From Burkholderiales bacterium (GTDB taxonomy: Bacteria; Pseudomonadota; Gammaproteobacteria; Burkholderiales; Burkholderiaceae_C): a stretch of DNA of 6,793 nt. The stretch is from positions 1-6,793 of the forward strand of contig CANBSV010000122.1 in assembly GCA_947372225.1 (NCBI GenBank), given 5' to 3'. A model generated the notes under the pieces. The model made no database searches. It saw nothing but the letters and a program-made list of their open reading frames with translations, and was not told where the DNA came from. Of the stretch, positions 1 to 6,149 are shown piece by piece; position 1 is the first letter of the stretch; each line of letters begins with the position of its first letter. The position numbers and the translations under genes were made by a program.

Positions 1-88
1 AGATCGTTCGCCTACCAAAAGACAGCCGAAACAGTTTGGCGATTTAAATAGCCTGCGAACAGTGTGAGATCAGTGAACTGGAATATGC

Positions 89-1900
89 ATGAATATTGCG
101 TCTATAAAAAACAGGGAACAAGACACATTTGATTCGGCTGCCAATGTCACACGCACCAGCACAGTCGCCGTGCTTAGCGCCGCCCTGTCCGCGTGCGGCG
201 GTGGGGGCGGCGGAGCAAGCTCGATATCCTCGTCCGGCGGAACGACGTCCAACATTGGCGACGCAAGAATCAACGTCCCGAGCGGTTACGCCTATGTGAA
301 CCCCGTGACGCAGGCTGAAGCAGCTCGCTTCCTGCTCCAAGCGCAGTTTTCTGCAACCGACGCAGAAATCACTGCTGTCATGAGCCTGGGCTACAAAGGC
401 TGGCTGGGCCAGCAAATGGCCACTGGCATGAACCCGAACGCTACGGCCTGGCAGTGGCTCAACGCCCAGGGCTACAACAAGGTCAACAGCTCTCAGTACT
501 ACTTTCAGTACTACCCGGCTGACTACGCCATGTGGAATCAGCTGCTCGCCTCCAGCGACGGCCTACGCAAACGCATCACGCTGGCCCTCTCTGAAATGAT
601 GGTGGTGTCCCTTAATGGGTCGCTTGATTTCGACTGGCGCAGTCATGCGATCGCCTTTTACTGGGACACCCTGGCGGTTCACGCCTTTGGCAACTGGAGG
701 GACCTCATCGAAGCGGTGACCCTGAGCCCCATGATGGGTTGGTATCTGAATACCAAGGGGAACAAAAAAGAGAACCCGGCCAGGGGGCAACTGCCCGATG
801 AGAACTACGCGCGCGAGGTGATGCAGCTCTTCACGATTGGCCTGAGCGAACTCAATATGGATGGAACCCAAAAGCTACAAGGCGGGGTCCCCATTGACAC
901 CTACGATGCGTCCGACATCAGTAACCTGGCCAAGGTCTTTACAGGCTATGACTTTGATTACACCGGCTACGTCAAGACCGACACCACCTCGAATACCTCC
1001 TACACAACCTTGCCCATGAAGCAGGTCGGGAACAACTTCTCCCAGTCCGATAAAAGTTTCCTGAACACAACCATCTCTGGCTCCACCTCGGCGGCCGAGG
1101 CCCTGAAAACCACCCTGGACTTGCTGTTCAACCACGCCAACACGGCGCCATTCTTTGCCAAACAAATGATTCAGCGGCTGGTGACCAGCAACCCAAGTCC
1201 CGCCTATGTGCAGCGTGTGGCGCAGGTGTTTGTGAGTAACACCGCCGGGGTTCGAGGTGACCTGGCCAGCGTCTTTGCCGCCATATTGTTGGACGACGAA
1301 GCCCGAAGCCCAGCGGGCCTCACCGACCCGCAATTTGGAAAGATCAGAGAGCCCATCGTTCGCTTTACCCAGTGGGCGAAAACTTTCAAAGCCACTTCCA
1401 GTACTGGCACCTGGAAAATCAGTGACTTGTCGGACCCCGGTTACCGGCTGGGCCAAAGCCCTATGCGCTCGCCGTCCGTCTTTAATTTTTTCCGTCCGGG
1501 CTACGCACCCTCAGCGACCACGCTGGCTGCGGGCAATGTAGCTCCCGAGATGCAAATCGTGAACGAGACGACGGTGTCGGGCTACCTCAACTTCATGAAA
1601 GCAGCCATTGGAAAAGCGTACCCGCCAGGCTTGCCAGTGCTCACCGGAGGAGTTCAGGACATCGCGCCGGACTACACCAGCGAACTCAATCTGGTGATGG
1701 ACCCGGCAGGGCTCATCGACCGGCTCAATCTGCTTTTGTGTGCGGGCCAGCTTTCGCAGGGCACGCGCGACAGCTTTGTTGCTCAGCTCACCAGTTCTTT
1801 TCCGCTGACCGAGAGCAGCAGCGCAGCGTTGAAAAGCAATCGTGTTTACGCCGCAATCCTGATGGTGATGGCAAGCGCCGAGTACATCGTTCAAAAGTAA
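89..1900 (+). CDS. DUF1800 family protein, putative exported lipoprotein
   Basis: A 603-residue protein of the DUF1800 family (Pfam PF08811, COG5267), whose biochemical role is unknown. Family-like segments appear in order: an N-terminal helical block with EAARFLLQAQFS and GYKGWLGQQM (about residues 76-110), ENYAREVMQLFTIGL (238-252), the NHANTAPFFAKQMIQRLV block (348-365), GDLASVFAAILLDDEAR (390-406), FNFFRPGY (465-472), and a C-terminal helix ending SAEYIVQK. The length suits a full-length member. A lipobox L-S-A-C puts the lipidated cysteine at residue 36, followed by six glycines and a Ser/Gly linker, suggesting a tethered envelope protein. The region before the lipobox is oddly long and contains acidic residues, and the hydrophobic core is only about 11 residues. 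No later start codon except GTG at residue 28 lies in frame before the cysteine, so ATG 89 is kept, with a weak GGAA upstream. It is followed after 13 bases by a DUF1501 gene, the usual partner. Family assignment is firm; lipidation is likely but not certain. Confidence 0.93.
   Translation: MNIASIKNREQDTFDSAANVTRTSTVAVLSAALSACGGGGGGASSISSSGGTTSNIGDARINVPSGYAYVNPVTQAEAARFLLQAQFSATDAEITAVMSLGYKGWLGQQMATGMNPNATAWQWLNAQGYNKVNSSQYYFQYYPADYAMWNQLLASSDGLRKRITLALSEMMVVSLNGSLDFDWRSHAIAFYWDTLAVHAFGNWRDLIEAVTLSPMMGWYLNTKGNKKENPARGQLPDENYAREVMQLFTIGLSELNMDGTQKLQGGVPIDTYDASDISNLAKVFTGYDFDYTGYVKTDTTSNTSYTTLPMKQVGNNFSQSDKSFLNTTISGSTSAAEALKTTLDLLFNHANTAPFFAKQMIQRLVTSNPSPAYVQRVAQVFVSNTAGVRGDLASVFAAILLDDEARSPAGLTDPQFGKIREPIVRFTQWAKTFKATSSTGTWKISDLSDPGYRLGQSPMRSPSVFNFFRPGYAPSATTLAAGNVAPEMQIVNETTVSGYLNFMKAAIGKAYPPGLPVLTGGVQDIAPDYTSELNLVMDPAGLIDRLNLLLCAGQLSQGTRDSFVAQLTSSFPLTESSSAALKSNRVYAAILMVMASAEYIVQK
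1893..1900 (+). promoter_or_regulatory. Ribosome binding site region overlapping the DUF1800 stop
   Basis: The DUF1800 stop codon TAA runs straight into AAGGAA (1899-1904, sharing the last two bases of TAA), 9 bases before the ATG of the next gene at 1914. This supports that start and suggests that the two genes are translated from one message, with ribosomes able to re-engage after the first stop. Confidence 0.6.
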
Positions 1901-1913
1901 GGAACCCCACTGC

Positions 1914-3485
1914 ATGAGCGTTCCATTGCAAACCAATTCTTCAGAACAGGCCACACCCGAGGCATCTGCAGCGTCCGTCACGGCGCTTGACAGGCGGCAC
2001 TTTTTGAAGCGCGCTGGCCAGATGGCCATGGCCGGCGTGGCCATGCCCATGGGGCTCAATCTGGCTGCAATCTCAGATGCTGCGGCCTTCAGTGTCAACA
2101 TTTCCGACCCCAACGACTACAAGGCGTTGGTATGCGTGTTCTTGCAAGGGGCCAACGACTACGCCAATACGGTGGTCACCTATGACAACGCAAGTTACGA
2201 CCAGTACAGCGCGATTCGAGGAGGGGGCCCCGGGCGCACGGCTGGTGGCATTGCACTGGCACAAGGCGATTTAACCCCCAGCCTGTTGACACCTGCACCG
2301 GCCAACGTCCCGGTCGACAGCCTGGGCGTTCCCCGGCAATTTGCACTGCACCCCAACCTTGCAGGCGTGGCCAACCTTTTCAATACCGGCAAAGCGGCCG
2401 TGCTGCTGAATGTCGGCCCCCTGGTCAAGCCGCTGACGCGAGCCCAGTACGACAGCAGGGACCACCAGACATATCCGCGTCCGCCCAAGCTCTTCTCTCA
2501 CAACGACCAACAGTCCATTTGGCAATCCAGCCAGGGCGAGGGCAGCAAGATTGGATGGGGAGGCAATATAGGAGACCTGTCGCTGAGCTCAAACCAGGGT
2601 GCGAGTAGCGTCAACTCCCTGTTCACTTGCATCTCCCCGTCTGGAAACACCGTATTTTTGTCGGGCGACCAGGCGCTGCAATACCAGGTGGTCTCATCCG
2701 GCAACGATGCCTCCGCCGGAGCGATCAAGATCTCAGCGGGTAATGGCTCGGTTTACGGCAACTCAGGAAGCTTTGCAACCTTCATGAAGGCACTCGTGAC
2801 CCAAAGTCGAACGCACGCGCTGGAGAAGGCTTACAACACCGTCACTGCGCGCTCGGCTTCTGCCGAGAGCGTTGTCACCGCTGCACTGGCAACGTCAACG
2901 CTGAACGCCGCCAGCCTCTTCACATCGAGCGATTCGCTTACCAACCAAATGCGCATCGTTGCCAGACTCATTTCAGTGCGTGCCGCACTGGGTCTCAGGC
3001 GCCAGGTGTTCTTTGTCCAGCTTGGCGGGTTTGACCTCCATGACAATTTGATCAGCCAGCAGCCAAGACTGATGACCAAAGTCAACGATGCATTAACCCA
3101 GTTCTACAACGCCACTGTGGCCATGGGCATCGCAAACAAAGTTACCTGCTTTACCGCTTCTGACTTTGGTCGAACGCTCACTTCCAATGGGGATGGCTCT
3201 GACCACGGATGGGGCAGTCACCACCTGATTGTTGGTGGCGCAGTGAACGGGGCCAAGTTTTATGGCACCGCTCCACCAGTGAGCGTTTCAGATGCCAAAG
3301 ACTCAATGGGCAATTACTTGCCCGAGAACCGTTGGCACGTTGGGCAAGGGCGTTTGTTGCCGACCACGTCGGTGGACCAGTACGCGTCCACCTTGGCTCA
3401 GTGGTTTGGCGTGAGTGCGGCAGAAATTCCGGGCGCGCTTCCAAACATTGCCAATTTTGGAACTGCGCCACTGGGGTTCGTGTGA
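1914..3485 (+). CDS. DUF1501 family protein with twin-arginine (Tat) signal
   Basis: A 523-residue protein of the DUF1501 family (Pfam PF07394, COG4102), which has an alkaline phosphatase/sulfatase-like fold relationship but no established substrate. Residues 26-32 read DRRHFLK, a Tat motif, followed by an Ala/Met/Gly-rich hydrophobic stretch and a likely cleavage after A56-A57-A58, so the protein is probably exported folded. Family motifs follow: VCVFLQGANDYANTVV (starting near residue 73), LHPNLAGV, a PKLFSHNDQQSIWQ block, QLGGFDLHDN (GGFDLHD at 371-377), SDFGRT (416-421; the family more often has SEFGRT), GSDHGWGSHH (428-437) and a C-terminal TTSVDQYASTLAQWFGVS. The Asp/His residues D374, H376, D430 and H431 are candidates for metal binding; that is inference from the fold relationship. 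It follows the DUF1800 gene by 13 bases and is almost certainly in the same operon. No frameshift or missing segment is seen. Confidence 0.94.
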   Translation: MSVPLQTNSSEQATPEASAASVTALDRRHFLKRAGQMAMAGVAMPMGLNLAAISDAAAFSVNISDPNDYKALVCVFLQGANDYANTVVTYDNASYDQYSAIRGGGPGRTAGGIALAQGDLTPSLLTPAPANVPVDSLGVPRQFALHPNLAGVANLFNTGKAAVLLNVGPLVKPLTRAQYDSRDHQTYPRPPKLFSHNDQQSIWQSSQGEGSKIGWGGNIGDLSLSSNQGASSVNSLFTCISPSGNTVFLSGDQALQYQVVSSGNDASAGAIKISAGNGSVYGNSGSFATFMKALVTQSRTHALEKAYNTVTARSASAESVVTAALATSTLNAASLFTSSDSLTNQMRIVARLISVRAALGLRRQVFFVQLGGFDLHDNLISQQPRLMTKVNDALTQFYNATVAMGIANKVTCFTASDFGRTLTSNGDGSDHGWGSHHLIVGGAVNGAKFYGTAPPVSVSDAKDSMGNYLPENRWHVGQGRLLPTTSVDQYASTLAQWFGVSAAEIPGALPNIANFGTAPLGFV

Positions 3486-3579
3486 TGTGCTGACCCAGCC
3501 AGGCCACCGCCAACGAGTCCGCACCCGCGAGAAGTGATTCGGCTACAGACCGACAGGCTCCGTGCATCGACTCTGGAAA

Positions 3580-3593
3580 CGCATGGCCATGCG
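3580..3593. repeat. 14-base perfect palindrome between convergent genes
   Basis: CGCATGGCCATGCG reads identically on both strands. It lies 95 bases after the DUF1501 stop and 89 bases before the stop of the convergent minus-strand gene. There is no T-run on either side, so it is not a canonical intrinsic terminator. It could be a protein-binding site, a weak bidirectional hairpin or chance. The rest of 3486-3681 shows no gene I can support. Confidence 0.3.
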
Positions 3594-3681
3594 GCTCGGG
3601 TCGGGAGGGATGGCTCCACGGCGGCTCTGGGTGAGTTCACTGACTCGGCTCAGCTTTCAATCGCCGACAACCGGTCTGGCC

Positions 3682-4338
3682 TCAGTCCTGCGTTCTATCG
3701 AATTGCAGCGTTCGCATCAGGTTAAGGATTCCAGCCTCAACCTGATCGATCAGTCTTTGTCCGTCTGGCAGCGATGCGTACTCCGTGCCGAATACGCTGG
3801 TGCCGCACTCAAAGTTGATCTCGTTCTTGCGCCAGGAAGTGACCATCGAATAGACCTTCGATGGGTCCTTGCGGTCAAAAACTTCAACGGTTCCCTGACG
3901 AACCACGTACAGAACAGGATGCCCATCCTGGATCGCGGGCCTGGCCTCGATCAGACGTGCATCAGGCGCATGCACCTTGAGGCTTTGGAGCAACGACTTT
4001 GCAACAGAGTCGGACTTGGCATGAATGCTGGAACTCGGCGCGTTGGCTAACGCCGTTCCTTTGTGGACTTCGATGTGGCACGCTGCGAGCAGCGAGGCGG
4101 ATTTACTCAACCGCCAATTGATGACCACGCGTGTCGATGATTGCGTCGCGGTGGCTACCTTCCAGTCCGGTGTGTACGTGAACCGCAGTCCCAGTTCGGG
4201 GTCGTTCCAGACAATGCGGTTCACGGGGTACAGGTGACGAGGTGACGGTGTCGGCTGCGCCCCAGCCGCACCGCAAGATAACAGCGTGACACAGCAAAGG
4301 AAGGCCCGCCGCAGGCGCTGTTTGGCAACACGTGTCAT
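3682..4338 (-). CDS. Hypothetical exported protein (218 residues), family not recognised
   Basis: The product starts with a clear export signal: a basic n-region (residues 2-11, with R/K at 3, 6, 8, 10, 11), a hydrophobic core AFLCCVTLLSCGAAGA and then a Pro/Ser-rich mature start. Cleavage after AGA (residue 27) by signal peptidase I is plausible; LLSC at 19-22 could instead be a lipobox, so lipidation is open. The mature part begins with a strand-rich segment, VWNDPELGLRFTYTPDW (43-59), and has two cysteines, C87 and C178, that could pair in the periplasm. Near the end, DGQRLIDQVEAGILNLM looks helical. The open frame extends back to 4524, but those 62 extra residues carry no signal and would bury the export sequence, so ATG 4338 is preferred although no strong Shine-Dalgarno precedes it. 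It converges on the DUF1501 gene and is transcribed alone. No function is claimed. Confidence 0.72.
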   Translation of the reverse strand: MTRVAKQRLRRAFLCCVTLLSCGAAGAQPTPSPRHLYPVNRIVWNDPELGLRFTYTPDWKVATATQSSTRVVINWRLSKSASLLAACHIEVHKGTALANAPSSSIHAKSDSVAKSLLQSLKVHAPDARLIEARPAIQDGHPVLYVVRQGTVEVFDRKDPSKVYSMVTSWRKNEINFECGTSVFGTEYASLPDGQRLIDQVEAGILNLMRTLQFDRTQD

Positions 4339-4972
4339 TCGTTCATGGATGGAGCCTGGCGCTTGCCACCTCAGCAAGGATGCCAATGACGCCACAACGC
4401 CGCATCCGTACATGTGCGACCGCAAAAGCAACGAGCACACGTTTTGCCTCGCTCTGAATGTGACCGACATGTTCAGATGGTCTCTTGCCGAGCGGACTCG
4501 AGGGCTCTTTTGAGGTCGCCCCACACCGACTCGCTTCCGTGAGCTGCAAAACGCAAGCCTGAAAGCGAGAAGCGCACTGACGACGAAATGTGACGTTTGT
4601 TTGTGCGACTCATCCGGCCTCCGGCATTCGTTGGACTTTGACGGTCTGCTTGGCTACGCCCTATTTGCAAACGGCAGGGCGCGTCAGCTCGACACAATGG
4701 CTTTGGTCGTTGATGTCTCAGCATGCGCGCATCGATCTGGTTCTCGCACACATGAGCGCTTGGGCTGGGTCCTTAAAGCGTCTGCTTCACCCTAGGGTTT
4801 CGGCCTTCGTGCTTTCGGCCCGGCAATCATCTCCGACGTTGTGCCGAGTGTCTCCAGTTCGGCCAGCCTTGCCAAGCCTTCGCTGCACGCCTTGCGGCTG
4901 TGCTTCTTGTATTCGGATTTACCTTCGGCGGCCGGTGCACTGCACTGAACACCCGTGCCCTTTGACATGACC
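4339..4972. other. Intergenic stretch, no supported gene
   Basis: This stretch lies upstream of the minus-strand exported-protein gene. Open frames in it give Cys/Ser/Arg-rich translations without recognisable motifs and without ribosome binding sites. Two items stand out. One is a 10-base palindrome ACCCTAGGGT at 4789-4798. The other is a 60-codon minus-strand frame (4974 to 4792) with a fairly natural residue mix, including SEYKKHSRKACSEG, but only a weak AGG before its ATG; I do not call it a gene. A promoter for the minus-strand gene should lie here, but I could not pick a convincing -35/-10 pair. Confidence 0.4.
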
Positions 4973-5113
4973 ATGCCTGTTCTCGAGCCCGAAACCTACG
5001 CTCTGATGCTGGCTGGTCTGGCAATGGTGGGAGTTGCTGCGAGGCGTGTTGATTTCTGGCGCACAGGCTTGCGTATACATGCGGGGCTGAACAGGTCGCG
5101 GCCCGTTCCCTGA
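4973..5113 (+). pseudogene. Orphan PEP-CTERM sorting-signal remnant
   Basis: From ATG 4973 the frame reads PVLEPETYALMLAGLAMVG then VAARRV, stopping at TGA 5111-5113 after 46 codons. This matches the three-part PEP-CTERM anchor of betaproteobacterial surface proteins: a PEP-like motif, a hydrophobic helix (about residues 10-23) and an Arg cluster (24-25). That tail is normally the last 25 or so residues of a much longer exported protein handled by exosortase. Here there is no protein in front: the same frame has a TGA at 4946-4948, only eight codons upstream of the ATG. The hallmark proline is leucine (CTC, one base from CCC), giving LEP instead of PEP. The frame also runs about 20 residues past the Arg pair where such proteins normally end. 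These three oddities suggest a decayed gene end. A genuine short peptide is less likely. The motif match is firm; the pseudogene reading is inference. Confidence 0.55.
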
Positions 5114-5130
5114 TATTGCCCTGTGAACAC

Positions 5131-5155
5131 GCCCGCGCCACGCCGGGCTGCGGGC
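5131..5155. repeat. GC-rich inverted repeat
   Basis: GCCCGC (5131-5136) and GCGGGC (5150-5155) form a six-base-pair stem around a 13-base loop, starting 17 bases after the end of the PEP-CTERM remnant. No T-run follows in either direction. It could be a weak transcription end or chance in GC-rich DNA. Confidence 0.2.
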
Positions 5156-5298
5156 AGGGGTCCGGTCTGGGCTTTTCGATCTCTCCCCGGATGGCGCATC
5201 GGTTCTGGATCAACCGGCGAGCCTGCCGGCCTCACCACCAATGGCACCGGAACCCGTCAGCCGAGGTCGCTCCACGGGTATCCTCTGCCTCTTTACTC

Positions 5299-5304
5299 AG
5301 GAGA
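5299..5304 (+). promoter_or_regulatory. Strong Shine-Dalgarno for the small basic ORF
   Basis: AGGAGA sits five bases before ATG 5310, close to ideal spacing. It is the clearest ribosome binding site in the gene-poor middle of the window and decides the start of the 48-codon ORF over the upstream ATG at 5241 in the same frame, which has no comparable site. Confidence 0.7.
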
Positions 5305-5309
5305 TAGAA

Positions 5310-5456
5310 ATGGCACTGGCAAAGAAGAAGCGCGTAGGCAAGAGAACCATCTCTGCCAAACAAGTTCGCAAGACAGCAAGCGGCAGGAAGCGCCGCAAGT
5401 CCGACGGCACCCAGCCGCCAAAGGTGGTGTTCCCAACCCCGTTAGCAGCATCCTGA
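5310..5456 (+). CDS. Small highly basic protein (48 residues), unknown function
   Basis: The product begins MALAKKKRVGKRTIS and continues with a second basic cluster, SGRKRRKSD (24-32), before a Pro/Val tail ending PTPLAAS. Fifteen of 48 residues are Lys or Arg against a single acidic residue, D32, so a nucleic-acid-binding or ribosome-associated role is conceivable; I do not recognise the family. Support for it being real: an AGGAGA ribosome binding site at ideal spacing, an abrupt change to Lys-rich composition exactly at that ATG, and a perfect GC-rich hairpin 28 bases after the stop. The frame is open back to an ATG at 5241, but that part lacks the composition and the ribosome site. Its neighbours are the PEP-CTERM remnant upstream and a gene-poor stretch downstream, so context gives no hint of function. 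Against it: short length and no identified relatives. Confidence 0.55.
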   Translation: MALAKKKRVGKRTISAKQVRKTASGRKRRKSDGTQPPKVVFPTPLAAS

Positions 5457-5483
5457 CTTCACTGCGAACGGTCAATCGTGACC

Positions 5484-5500
5484 GGTGGCCTCGGGCCACC
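5484..5500 (+). terminator. Perfect GC hairpin after the small ORF, possible weak terminator
   Basis: GGTGGCC (5484-5490), a three-base loop TCG, and GGCCACC (5494-5500) make a perfect seven-base-pair stem, 28 bases downstream of the small ORF stop. It is well placed to end or protect that message. It lacks the T-run of an intrinsic terminator, so it may instead stabilise the 3' end, with the stronger terminator at 5965-5995 ending transcription. Confidence 0.35.
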
Positions 5501-5964
5501 ATCGGCTGCACACGGCGGGCTCATTGCGGCGTCACCCACGCCCAATGGAACCCACCGTGTTTGCAGGTACCCCCGGCAGGCGCCAGCCCGTTGGATGCCC
5601 CTCGCGCATCGCAAGCGTTTGCTGCGCCATTCCTGAACCAGCTGAATTCCTGAGGGCTTGTCCTTTGTCCCTGCGTCGGACGCCTTGAGCGCCTGCGCCA
5701 GGAGCATCGCTTCGAGCTTTGGCGTGGTGCAGACTCTCTCGCACACGCGACTTCCACTTCGTCAACACGAGATACCTACCGCCCTGCACATGGGGTGGTG
5801 GCACTGATGAAGTCCTGCGGGTTTCTCGCACCCGGCGACGCCTCCCGCTCAAGTGGCAGCCCGCACGCTGCAGTCGGCAGTACTCCCGATTCCCTGATAT
5901 CTCACAGCCAACAGGCACGGCATCGAGGCCGGTTCGAGCGTGACCGCTCACAGCTTCAGCCGGA
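5501..5964. other. Gene-poor stretch between small ORF and strong terminator
   Basis: Several frames are open on both strands because the DNA is GC-rich, but none shows a recognisable motif, a good ribosome site or a convincing residue mix. A long minus-strand frame (6779 to 5532) runs through here and across the sensor gene; it is most simply the antisense shadow of that gene. No tRNA, tmRNA, RNase P or SRP RNA signature was seen. Because a strong plus-strand terminator closes the stretch, it may be a long 3' untranslated region of the small-ORF message or hold an unrecognised small RNA. Confidence 0.35.
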
Positions 5965-5995
5965 CCAAGCCCTGGCCCAGGCAGGGCTGGTTTTT
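5965..5995 (+). terminator. Strong intrinsic (rho-independent) terminator
   Basis: CCA (5965-5967), a bulged A, and GCCCTG (5969-5974) pair with CAGGGC (5982-5987) and TGG (5988-5990) around a seven-base loop GCCCAGG, and the stem is followed at once by TTTTT (5991-5995). This is a textbook plus-strand terminator. It lies 155 bases before the sensor gene, insulating that gene from upstream transcription. It also falls inside a plus-strand open frame spanning 5795-6286, which is an argument against that frame being a gene. Confidence 0.8.
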
Positions 5996-6149
5996 CTACA
6001 GGCGCGGCCCACAGAAGGTTCTGCCACCTTGCGGCACAGGTGTCCTGGGTGGGGCATTTGTGGCCCGGCTTTCGCGATAAATATTCAAGTGTTTCTGCGC
6101 CGGTCCGATACACCGACGTGCAAGGGCCGTTCAATTGCATGGAACACCG

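Noticed and set aside
6..60. Six-base inverted repeat GTTCGC / GCGAAC in the leader of the DUF1800 gene
   Set aside because: Too short for its 43-base separation; no clear promoter or operator could be built around it.
4338..4524. Upstream extension of the minus-strand exported protein (62 extra residues)
   Set aside because: It would place the export signal inside the protein; the extension has no motif and an atypical composition.
4638..4667. Sigma-70-like pair TTGACG and TATTTG with an 18-base spacer
   Set aside because: The -10 match is poor and no supported gene follows it closely.
5123..5653. 176-codon plus-strand frame starting at GTG, with a stretch GYPLPLYSGD that faintly resembles COG4315-type secreted repeats
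   Set aside because: The resemblance is a few residues only, the frame lacks the Cys/Trp motifs of that family and a signal peptide, and it overlaps the better-supported small basic ORF in another frame.
5106..5899. 11-base direct repeat TTCCCTGATAT at 5106-5116 and 5889-5899
   Set aside because: Two short copies 783 bases apart with no shared flanks or insertion-sequence features; probably chance.
6078..6110. Sigma-28-like promoter (TAAATATT ... GTCCGATA) before the sensor gene
   Set aside because: The gap between the two boxes is 17 bases rather than about 11, and both boxes are imperfect.
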